53,549 nucleotides of DNA, taken from Phycisphaerales bacterium. Its GTDB lineage: Bacteria; Planctomycetota; Phycisphaerae; Phycisphaerales; UBA1924. The notes beneath the pieces are model-generated. The model did not search any database, was not told the DNA's origin, and worked only from the letters and a program-made list of their open reading frames with translations. Each line of letters begins with the position of its first letter. Position 1 is the stretch's first letter. Positions 16,683 through 26,620 of the stretch are shown one piece after another. The position numbers were made by a program, and so were the translations under genes. The stretch lies in the NCBI GenBank assembly GCA_022072615.1, contig JAJVHS010000015.1, positions 1-53,549 on the forward strand, read 5' to 3'.

Positions 16683-18052
16683 AGAACATCCTCGCATGGG
16701 TCAAGGGCCACCTTGCCATCGTCATCTGCTCGGCCCTGATCATCCTCACGGTCCCCACCGCGTGGTTCTTCAGTTCGCAGTGGAACAAGAAGCTGCGCGA
16801 GAAGCAGACCTCCGCGGCGACCGCCAAGATGTCCGAGGTCGAGTCCTCCTCGCGCGTCACCTACCGCCTCCCGCGGCTGTCGACGCAGGACCCGGCCATC
16901 GAGGTCACCAGCGCGCCCAACCAGACGCTCACCGACTGGTTCAAGCTCCACCGCCAGCAGATCCTCGACCAGGCCAAGGGCATCGTCCAGGAAGCCGAGC
17001 GGATCAACAAGCGCGACCACACGCCGCTCGTCGAGGGACTGTTCCCCTCCGCGGTGCCGGGCCAGGAGCAGGTCAAGGCGCTGGAGATGGCCGAGAAGAT
17101 CGTGTACATCCCCGGCAACCAGAATTCCGCCTATCCCAAGCTCCTCCAGGCGATCAACGCCGGTACGCCGCCCGAAGCCTCGAACGTCGGGATCGTGGTT
17201 GCGGAAGAGAAGTCCAAGCTGGAGGAGCAGATCACCTCCGGCACCAAGCGCGAGCTGACGGCTGAAGAAAAGGAGCGCGTCGAGAAGGCGACCGTCGAGC
17301 GCCGGCTCGCGGAGTACCAGGCCCGTGCGGGTGAGATCTCCGTCTACGGCACCATGGACATGTTCCCGATCGGCGGGCGCGGCCTTGGCAGCGCGGTGCC
17401 GCGGCAGATGCCCGCGCAGCCGCCCGCGCTGGACGAGTGCTTCATGTGGCAGTTCGATTACTGGCTCGCCGAGGACGTGCTCGACGCCATCGCGCTCGCG
17501 AACACGGACGAGGCCGGACAGCCCACGTCGGTGGATCGGTCCGTGGTCAAGCGCATCGAGAAGATCGAAACCAGCGACCAGTGGGTGATGGCCTTCAACA
17601 CGGGAAGCCCTTCGCCCGACGGCGAGGCCGTCGCGGTCGATGCGGGCAGCCCCGACGCCCTCATCGAGCCCAAGTTCGAGAAGTCCATCACCGGCCGCTG
17701 GAGCGGGCCGGGCAACGCCGTCTACGACGTGCGCAACGTCGCGCTGACGGTGGTCGTTTCCTCCGCCAAGCTGCCCCAGCTCATCGACGCTTTTGCCCGC
17801 ACCAACTTCATGACCGTCACCGACCTCGACCTGTCGGAGGTCGACGAGTGGGCTGACCTCGACGCGGGCTATTTCTACGGGTCCGAGCACGTCGTCCGAG
17901 CCAAGCTCGTGGTCGAGACCATCTGGCTGCGGAGCTGGACCGTTCCTCTCATGCCGACCAAGGTCCGCAGCTTCCTGAACATCCCCGAAGAGCCCGCTCC
18001 CGAGGGAGACTCGCAGGCGGACCAGGCCGCCGATCCCGGTGAGAACCGCTAG
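16679..18052 (+). CDS. Single-pass membrane protein in PilO position of the pilus operon
   Basis: 457 aa. One transmembrane helix near the N-terminus (LAIVICSALIILTVPTAWFF, ~15-35) is followed by an extracytoplasmic domain rich in charged helices, with a final alpha/beta part (VYDVRNVALTVVVSSAKLPQLIDAFARTNFMTV). That end resembles the ferredoxin-like fold region of PilO-type proteins in layout, though sequence identity is not evident. The start is TTG at 16679, overlapping the pilM stop as TTGA, with a strong GGAGGT site 5 nt upstream; this outweighs the weaker upstream ATG at 16610, which lies inside pilM. Position between a PilM-N protein and another membrane protein suggests a PilO-like role (inferred). 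Confidence 0.68.
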   Translation: MKNILAWVKGHLAIVICSALIILTVPTAWFFSSQWNKKLREKQTSAATAKMSEVESSSRVTYRLPRLSTQDPAIEVTSAPNQTLTDWFKLHRQQILDQAKGIVQEAERINKRDHTPLVEGLFPSAVPGQEQVKALEMAEKIVYIPGNQNSAYPKLLQAINAGTPPEASNVGIVVAEEKSKLEEQITSGTKRELTAEEKERVEKATVERRLAEYQARAGEISVYGTMDMFPIGGRGLGSAVPRQMPAQPPALDECFMWQFDYWLAEDVLDAIALANTDEAGQPTSVDRSVVKRIEKIETSDQWVMAFNTGSPSPDGEAVAVDAGSPDALIEPKFEKSITGRWSGPGNAVYDVRNVALTVVVSSAKLPQLIDAFARTNFMTVTDLDLSEVDEWADLDAGYFYGSEHVVRAKLVVETIWLRSWTVPLMPTKVRSFLNIPEEPAPEGDSQADQAADPGENR

Positions 18053-18153
18053 AGCACGCCCCCGCGGACGAAGGCCGCGGCCTGCGTCCCGTGTGACCGA
18101 CAGTTCGATGATTCCCCCGCCCGGAACGTCCGGGCGAGTCTGAAAGGCAAGCC

Positions 18154-20301
18154 ATGAAACTCAAGGGCATCAGCACGGTTGAGCAGCACTTCGAGAAGGG
18201 CGTGGTCGGCGTCGTCGGCCTGGGCCTGGTCGGCGTGCTGGCCATGCAGTTCCTCACCCAGCCCAACATGGTCACCGTCGGGAAGGAGCAGCCTGTTCCG
18301 CCCGGCGACGCCTACAAGCCGATCGAGCGGACCGCGCAGGGGCTGCTCGCCAAGCTCGATCCCGCCGCAGGACAGTCGCTGCTTCCCGAGCCGCCCAAGG
18401 CCAACCTGCTGGCGCAGTACCAGCAGCAGGTCAACAGCGGGGTCGCGCCGCGCCCGCAGATCGCGATGCTCGGCAGGGGGCTGAATCTCGGCGACGCGGC
18501 TCCTCGAACGGGCGGCACTTCCGACGCCCCGATCGCGCTGGCGCCGCTGCCCGCGCCCGCGAATCCCGCGGTCTACGCCTACGCGGGGACCATCAACCCC
18601 GCGGAGAAGCTGCGGATCCAGGAGCTGGCCTCGCTGCTGCCGGCGGCGCAGCCGTACGACAAGCAGTGGGTCTCGGTCGAGGCGTCGTTTGACGGCACCG
18701 CCCTGAAAACGGCCCTCGAAACCGACCCGGACGGCGACGGTCGGGCCCGGGCAGTCCCCCGCGGCTGGTTCGACCGAATCGAGATCGTCGGCGTGCAGCT
18801 CGAGCGTCAGCGCCTGGCCGGCGACAGCCTCGCGGACACCATCAGCGGCCGGCTGGATTCTTCGGCCGAAGCCTGGAGCGAGCCGGCGCTGGTTCCCCCG
18901 ACGCCCGGCAGCCCCAACCTGATCGGCGAGATGGCCGCGAACGTCAAAAGCATGACCGACGTCGAGGGCGTGCTGTCCAAGGTCCGCAACGACCCCGACT
19001 CGGTCCTGCGTCCGGAGTTCTTCTCGATGATCGCCGGCCCCTCGTGGGTCCCCCCCACCGAGGCGCAGGCCCGTGATGCCAAGCTCGGCGGCAAGAACGA
19101 AGTCGACGTGCTGCGGGACAAGGCCGACGAGCTCGAGCGCAAGCTCAAGGCCAAGGAGAAGCAGCTCGCCGATCTGACCGGCGGTTCCTCCGATCGTCGC
19201 GGCCCGGAAATCCGCGAGGGCGGCGGTGGCGGCGGCAAGAGCGGCCGCCAGCAGTCGTCGGGCCAGGGAACCCGAAGGGTCAACGAGCGGCGGCTCAAGC
19301 AGCTCGAAACCGAGGTGTCCACGCTCGCCAAGGACCTCGACTCGACCCGCCGCCGGATCGACGACCTGGTCTCGGGCAACACCCGCGCACAGACGACGCA
19401 GGTCGGGGAGCTCAAGCCGCTGCTCTCCAACTCCGGCGTCAAGCTGTGGGCGCACGACCTCACGGCCGAGCCCGGGTCGGTCTATCGCTACCGCACGCGC
19501 GTGGTGCTGAATAACCCGCTCTTCGGCCGCACCGGGCTGGGCGACGAAGCCGCCGCCAAGAACCCGCTGGTCTTTGGCGAATGGTCGGACTGGACCGACC
19601 CGGTGATGGTCCTGCCGACACAGGTCTTTTTCGTCAGCAGCGCCTCGCTCCGCGGCCCGGCGACCGGCACCGTGACCGCGGGCGCCGAGTGCTTCGTGTT
19701 CCACTACGGGTACTACCGCCGCGGGAGCACGACGCTCCAGCCCGGCGACTCCATCCGGACAGTCGCCAAACTGCCCCCGCAGCTTGTGATCTACGACGAG
19801 GACAAGCTCAAGGAGCGCGGTGTGCCCGGCCAGGAGATGATTTCGCGGCCGGCAACCCCCCGCGAGCGCGATCCGGAGGCGTACAACCCCGCCCCTGAGC
19901 AGGTGCCGCAGGCGGTGCCGCCGACTGGGACCGGGGACGCGCAGGGAGTTCCGTTTGATGACATGGGCGGCCTGGTGAAGCCGGCGCTCAAGGAGATTCC
20001 GATCCACATCAAGGACACGCTCCTGGATGTCAGCGACATCCCGCAACTGGGAGTCGCGGCCAATCAGCAGGCCCGGACGGACACCCTGGCCTACTTCCGG
20101 ACCCCCGGGGGGCTGATCGCGGTCCGCCAGCCTTCAGTCGAGCGGAGTTCCCAGCTCTACAAGCAGGTTGTGGCCTCCGAGCAGCAGGGGCAGAACCAAG
20201 GTCAGCCCAAGCCCGAGGAGAAGCCTCGCGACATCATCCGGGACGAGGGCCCCAGGACTCCCCACGGCCATGACGATGGCGGCGGGGGCGGCGGCGGATA
20301 A
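18154..20301 (+). CDS. Single-pass membrane protein with coiled coil, third gene of the pilus operon
   Basis: 715 aa, unrecognised. One transmembrane segment lies at ~11-32 (VVGVVGLGLVGVLAMQFL), followed by a long extracytoplasmic part. Residues ~315-345 (VLRDKADELERKLKAKEKQLADL) and ~380-415 (NERRLKQLETEVSTLAKDLDSTRRRIDDL) are predicted coiled coils separated by a Gly-rich stretch. After them a beta-rich region (SVYRYRTRVVLNNPLFGR) follows. The chain ends in a poly-Gly tail. Its place after PilM/N and a PilO-like gene makes a PilP-like or scaffold role possible, but no PilP lipobox or motif is seen. AAAGG upstream of the ATG supports the start. Confidence 0.65.
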   Translation: MKLKGISTVEQHFEKGVVGVVGLGLVGVLAMQFLTQPNMVTVGKEQPVPPGDAYKPIERTAQGLLAKLDPAAGQSLLPEPPKANLLAQYQQQVNSGVAPRPQIAMLGRGLNLGDAAPRTGGTSDAPIALAPLPAPANPAVYAYAGTINPAEKLRIQELASLLPAAQPYDKQWVSVEASFDGTALKTALETDPDGDGRARAVPRGWFDRIEIVGVQLERQRLAGDSLADTISGRLDSSAEAWSEPALVPPTPGSPNLIGEMAANVKSMTDVEGVLSKVRNDPDSVLRPEFFSMIAGPSWVPPTEAQARDAKLGGKNEVDVLRDKADELERKLKAKEKQLADLTGGSSDRRGPEIREGGGGGGKSGRQQSSGQGTRRVNERRLKQLETEVSTLAKDLDSTRRRIDDLVSGNTRAQTTQVGELKPLLSNSGVKLWAHDLTAEPGSVYRYRTRVVLNNPLFGRTGLGDEAAAKNPLVFGEWSDWTDPVMVLPTQVFFVSSASLRGPATGTVTAGAECFVFHYGYYRRGSTTLQPGDSIRTVAKLPPQLVIYDEDKLKERGVPGQEMISRPATPRERDPEAYNPAPEQVPQAVPPTGTGDAQGVPFDDMGGLVKPALKEIPIHIKDTLLDVSDIPQLGVAANQQARTDTLAYFRTPGGLIAVRQPSVERSSQLYKQVVASEQQGQNQGQPKPEEKPRDIIRDEGPRTPHGHDDGGGGGGG

Positions 20302-20359
20302 CGAGTAAAGTGCGAACACGAGGACGTGCTCGAGCGTTTGAAAATTGCCACCGGCCGGC

Positions 20360-20387
20360 TTGACTCACCGGCGCGTCTACCTAGAGT
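20360..20387 (+). promoter_or_regulatory. Sigma-70-type promoter of the 23S-5S rRNA unit
   Basis: TTGACT (20360-20365) and TAGAGT (20382-20387) are separated by 16 bp, a reasonable match to the -35/-10 consensus. It lies ~60 bp after the last pilus-operon gene and ~520 bp before mature 23S, giving the rRNA unit its own promoter. Confidence 0.55.
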
Positions 20388-20515
20388 CACCTCCGCCCAT
20401 TTGGGCACCCACGGCTTGGAACTTGGTGGTGAAGAGCCGTTGGCCAGATGAGCGGAAACCCCGTGGTGGGGCTCGTGGGGTGGGTCAGACCGGGTGGAAA
20501 CCCGAACAAGACTCA

Positions 20516-20526
20516 GCTCTTTGACA
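20516..20526 (+). promoter_or_regulatory. boxA-like antitermination element
   Basis: GCTCTTTGACA closely matches the rRNA boxA consensus (TGCTCTTTAACA) bound by NusB/NusE. It lies in the transcribed leader ~130 nt after the predicted promoter and ~380 nt before 23S, as expected for rRNA antitermination. It supports independent transcription of this unit. Confidence 0.65.
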
Positions 20527-20903
20527 TCCGGATACGGACGAACGTGTTGTCGTCGGCAGGCGTTTTGGAGCGTCGCCCCTACTGGCTTTACCGGTGGTGG
20601 AGGCCTCCGGAATGGGTCCTGACCGACGAAGTCTGCGAGAATTGAAGATTCTCTTGCAGCGCCACTTTGTGGTTGGCCGGGACTGTCCTGGGTCGTGCTC
20701 GTGAGGGCACGATGGTGGGGCAGCCGGTAGCCTGATTTACTCATCAGGCAGCACGCAACCGGGCCGAGTCGGTCCAGCGGCGCCTTCGGGCGGCGCGGGA
20801 ACGGCTGGGCAATCCGAGCTCCGCACTTGTGCAGTGCGGGTAACGACGAGGCGTTTGACTCTCTATGGCATATGGAGAGGCCTCGTGCATGGCTGCGGCG
20901 TCC

Positions 20904-23638
<2,735 letters not shown>

Positions 23639-23823
23639 AGTCGCCGGGCTTTCTTTCCAGGTGGCACCAACCACCCGGATAGGCTCCCGGTTTGACAGTG
23701 ACTCTGCAAGAGTCTCAACCTCGCATTTCGTGCGGGTCGATGGAGCTCAACGCCCATCGGCTCGCCACACGTTTGTCCATCCGGACTTCGTTCCGGCCCG
23801 TCCGCAAGACGAGTCGGAGCTTT
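23639..23823 (+). other. 23S-5S internal spacer
   Basis: 185 bp between mature 23S and 5S. I looked for a tRNA and found none: no T-loop GTTCGA with matching acceptor stem. It probably holds only processing sites. Confidence 0.7.
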
Positions 23824-23929
23824 GTCGGTGATCACAGGCAAAGGGAAACACCTGTTCCCATCCCGAACACAGCAGTTAAGCCTTTGCCGCCGATGATACT
23901 GCATCGCGGGAAAGTAGGTCATCGCCGAC
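23824..23929 (+). rRNA. rrf: 5S ribosomal RNA
   Basis: About 106 nt. The terminal stem GTCGGTGAT (23824-23832) pairs with ATCGCCGAC (23921-23929). Internal landmarks of 5S are present: CACCTGTTCCCATCCCGAACAC (helix III and loop B/C region, abbreviated), AGCAGTTAAG, and CGATGATACTGC. It follows 23S by 185 bp and is followed at once by a terminator. It is slightly shorter than the usual ~115-120 nt; exact ends are estimated from pairing. Confidence 0.93.
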
Positions 23930-23933
23930 GCTT

Positions 23934-23974
23934 GAGCCCCTTGAGGTAAACCTCACGGGGCTCTTTTCATTTTT
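23934..23974 (+). terminator. Rho-independent terminator of the 23S-5S unit
   Basis: A long stem GAGCCCC-t-TGAGG / CCTCA-c-GGGGCTC with a TAAA loop is followed by TTTTCATTTTT. It begins 5 bp after the 5S end, so it closes the rRNA transcript. Confidence 0.93.
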
Positions 23975-24102
23975 GGTCCTGCTCCCGCCGTTCCTTCGCG
24001 TCGCCGATCGTGCCCCGAGCAAATCTCGTTTGGCGATCTCAGATCCGCTGGTACGCTCGACCCCGACCCGAGCGTTTCCCGTCGGGCTCCGGAGGTCGCA
24101 AC

Positions 24103-25620
24103 ATGGCCCTGAAGTACTGGTCGAGTGTCGTGGCGGGCGCCGCTGTGGCCGCGGTGTGCACGTCGGTGTTCATGGCCGCCTTTGCCGGGCCTCTCGATCC
24201 GCCCGCCGGGCCCGTCGCGCCGACGTACAAAACGCTCGGCGAGGTCGAGCCGCGGGTCGCGGTCAACGCCACCAACACGCCGGGCGACGCGGACGCGACG
24301 CCCTCGGTGTACAAGATCACGACCTCCGGGTCGTACTACCTGGTGGGCAACGTGTTCGGGCCGGTCGACAAGATCGCGATCGAGATCGCCGCCAGCAACG
24401 TCACCCTGGACCTGAACGGCTTCCAGGTCTGGGGGATCGGCGCCACGGGCGGGATCAAGGTCACGCTGGCGTCGCGCAAGAACATCACGATCCGGAACGG
24501 TCATGTCCAGGGCATGTCGGGCCCGGGCATCAGCTTGATCACCACCGGGACGGTCGCCAGCAACTGCCGCGTGGAGGACGTGACGGTCTTCAACTGTACC
24601 GGCACGGGCATCGAGGCCGGCGAGCACGCCACGATCGTGAACTGCAAGGTCGAGGACTGCTCCAACGGCATCTTCGCGCTGCGGTCGGCCCTGATCCGCG
24701 ACTGCTCCGCGCGGAGCTGCTCCTCGGCCGGGATCTTCGTCCAAGAGGGAACGATCGAAGGCTGCACCTCGACCGACAACGGGACGGCGGGGATCTTCAT
24801 CAGCGAGCGCGGTTCCGTGCAGAACTGCACGGCCGCTCGCAACGGGACCGCGGGCATCCAGGCGGGCAGCGGATCGGTGATCACGGCCTGCTCGGCCGCG
24901 AACAACACGCAGAACGGCATCACCGCGAGCGGCGGGTCTGTGACCGTCGCCGACTGCAGCGCCACCGGCAACGGGAGCAACGGGATCTCCCTCTCGAGCG
25001 GCACCATACGGTCGTGCATCGCCTCGTCGAACACCCTGAGCGGGATCGTCGCGACCGGCCGGGCGGTGGTCGACGGCTGCACCGCGGCGTCGAACCTGGC
25101 GTCGGGCATTTCCATCGCGGGAGGGTCCATCACCGGCTGCATCGCGAGCAGCAACAGCGCCACCGGCCTGGCGGCGACCAGCGGCGTGATCACGCAGAGC
25201 GAAGCGATGAGCAACGGCACCGGGATCAGCGTCGGGACGGGGACGTTGGTGACCCACTGCCGCGCGGGCTTCAGCGGCGGCAACGGGATTCACGTGGCCG
25301 CGAGCAACTGTCTCATCCAGGGCAACCTGTGCACGCAGAACGGCACCGCGGCCTCGGGCGCCGGAATATTCACCAACGGTGAAGCCAACCGGATCGAGGG
25401 CAACAACCTGGTGTACAACGACTGGGGGCTGGATTGCGACGGAGCGGTGAACCTGATCATCAACAACACCGCTCGGGGCAACCCGAATTCGAACTACGAC
25501 ATCTTCACCGGCAACCGCGTGGGGACGGTGCTCGTGCCGCCGCTCTCGGGGGACATCTCCGGCAACACAGGCGGCGCGGGGCTTGGCACCAACGAGCCGT
25601 GGGCAAACTTCGCCTATTGA
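24103..25620 (+). CDS. Exported right-handed parallel beta-helix protein
   Basis: 505 aa. A signal peptide (SVVAGAAVAAVCTSVFMAAFAG) is followed by a linker and an N-terminal capping region (SGSYYLVGNV, VTLDLNGFQVWG). About a dozen or more turns of ~22-25 residues follow, each with a pattern like NG-x-x-GI-x-x-x-x-G-x-I-x-x-C-x-A (e.g. NTQNGITASGGSVTVADCSA). Regular Cys and Asn ladders are visible. This is the PbH1/NosD-like fold used by polysaccharide lyases, epimerases and adhesins; no catalytic residues could be assigned, so it may be structural. A GGAGGT site lies 6 nt before the ATG at 24103. Confidence 0.85.
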   Translation: MALKYWSSVVAGAAVAAVCTSVFMAAFAGPLDPPAGPVAPTYKTLGEVEPRVAVNATNTPGDADATPSVYKITTSGSYYLVGNVFGPVDKIAIEIAASNVTLDLNGFQVWGIGATGGIKVTLASRKNITIRNGHVQGMSGPGISLITTGTVASNCRVEDVTVFNCTGTGIEAGEHATIVNCKVEDCSNGIFALRSALIRDCSARSCSSAGIFVQEGTIEGCTSTDNGTAGIFISERGSVQNCTAARNGTAGIQAGSGSVITACSAANNTQNGITASGGSVTVADCSATGNGSNGISLSSGTIRSCIASSNTLSGIVATGRAVVDGCTAASNLASGISIAGGSITGCIASSNSATGLAATSGVITQSEAMSNGTGISVGTGTLVTHCRAGFSGGNGIHVAASNCLIQGNLCTQNGTAASGAGIFTNGEANRIEGNNLVYNDWGLDCDGAVNLIINNTARGNPNSNYDIFTGNRVGTVLVPPLSGDISGNTGGAGLGTNEPWANFAY

Positions 25621-25845
25621 TCGCCGGGCCGGGTGGCTTTCCGAGCGACCCGGGCCGTGCGTGCCGCAACCCAGTATCACACGCCGCCGGCCCGCGATTG
25701 CCGCAGACCAACCCACGGCGCCCCGCTGCAACACTCCCACCGCCCTTGCGTATGGTTTCCGGGGGTTGTCCGGTATCGCGGGGGTACAAACAGAAGCATC
25801 GGCCCCGGCGCGGTCGCCGGAAGGGTCGGAGAGAGGAGCATCGCC

Positions 25846-26577
25846 ATGCGTCGAGTCGCCGCGTTCTGCTGTGCGTTTGTGCTCATCGGGTCGGCGGGAT
25901 CGGTGGCCGACGCCGCCTGCGGGACGTGCCGGGCCGACTTTGACGGGAGCGGGTTTGTCGACACCGATGACTTCGACGCTTTTGTCGCCGCGTTCGAGGA
26001 GGGCACGGCCGCGGCGGACTTTGACGGGACGGGATTCGTCGATACCGACGATATTGACGCGTTTGTGTGCTCGTATGTCACCGGCTGCGGCCTGGACTTC
26101 AACTCCAACGGCAAGGCCGACTGCCTGGACTACCAGGTGTACATGGACGCGTTCGAGACGCAGCAGCCGCTGGCGGACTTCAACTGCGACGGGACGATCG
26201 ATGCGTCGGACGCCGCGGCGTTCACCGCGCAGTACGAGAAGGAGCTGCTCGAGTTCTCGTGCGACTCGACAACCACGTGCAAGGATCTGGATTCGTACAT
26301 CCTGCACTGGGGCAACGGGCTCGTGACGGCGGACATGAACTGCGACGGCTCAGTGCGGTCCGATGACTTCAACATGTTCATCGAGGCGTGGACGCTCGCT
26401 CGGCTGGACGCCGACGGGTCGGGCATCATCGACTGCGGCGACGCCGAGCTCTTCGCCGCGTGGGTCGCGGCCAAGAAATCCGAGAGCGACTTCAACTGCG
26501 ACGGCGCTGTGAACTCAAACGATTTGCAGGGTTACATGTACCAGTTCAAGCAGCACTGCGATACGTGCAATTGCTGA
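25846..26577 (+). CDS. Exported protein made of eight dockerin/EF-hand-like calcium-binding repeats
   Basis: 243 aa. After a signal peptide (residues 1-~24) almost the whole chain is eight ~26-residue units starting near 31, 58, 84, 111, 137, 163, 188 and 215. Seven fit a dockerin-type Ca loop D-x-[DN]-x-[DSN]-G-x-[VI]-D-x-x-D followed by a helix. Repeats 1 and 2 are nearly identical (DFDGSGFVDTDDFDAF and DFDGTGFVDTDDIDAF). Repeat 5 (SCDSTTTCKDLDSY) has lost its ligands. Cys residues are scattered through the repeats. Dockerins usually come as two repeats attached to an enzyme, so a stand-alone eight-unit protein is unusual. A GAGAGGAG site precedes the ATG. Confidence 0.85.
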   Translation: MRRVAAFCCAFVLIGSAGSVADAACGTCRADFDGSGFVDTDDFDAFVAAFEEGTAAADFDGTGFVDTDDIDAFVCSYVTGCGLDFNSNGKADCLDYQVYMDAFETQQPLADFNCDGTIDASDAAAFTAQYEKELLEFSCDSTTTCKDLDSYILHWGNGLVTADMNCDGSVRSDDFNMFIEAWTLARLDADGSGIIDCGDAELFAAWVAAKKSESDFNCDGAVNSNDLQGYMYQFKQHCDTCNC

Positions 26578-26608
26578 GCCCGGCGCGGGCGCGGCGGAGA
26601 CCGGCGAC

Positions 26609-26614
26609 TACGAT
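26609..26614 (+). promoter_or_regulatory. Candidate -10 element of the ABC exporter gene
   Basis: TACGAT (4 of 6 consensus bases) ends 6 nt before the ATG at 26621. No Shine-Dalgarno is visible, so a leaderless mRNA is possible. Confidence 0.3.
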
Positions 26615-26620
26615 TGAGCG

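Larger units (their letters stand above)
20302..20903 (+). other. 23S rRNA leader (no 16S gene, no protein gene)
   Basis: 600 bp between the pilus operon and mature 23S. It holds the promoter (20360-20387), a boxA (20516-20526), and several hairpins. One is GCCTGAT-TTACTC-ATCAGGC at 20730-20749. Sequence just outside the 23S ends (GGCG before, CGCC after) can extend the terminal helix into a processing stalk. There is no 16S rRNA or tRNA here, so this is a leader and not a 16S-23S spacer. Confidence 0.7.

Noticed and set aside
20302-20903. Remnant 16S rRNA or small protein gene in the 23S leader
   Set aside because: No conserved 16S blocks are present, and the short open frame at 20448-20645 has no start signal or coding character.
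23639-23823. Possible tRNA in the 23S-5S spacer
   Set aside because: No acceptor stem with a matching T-arm (GTTCGA type) could be built on either strand.
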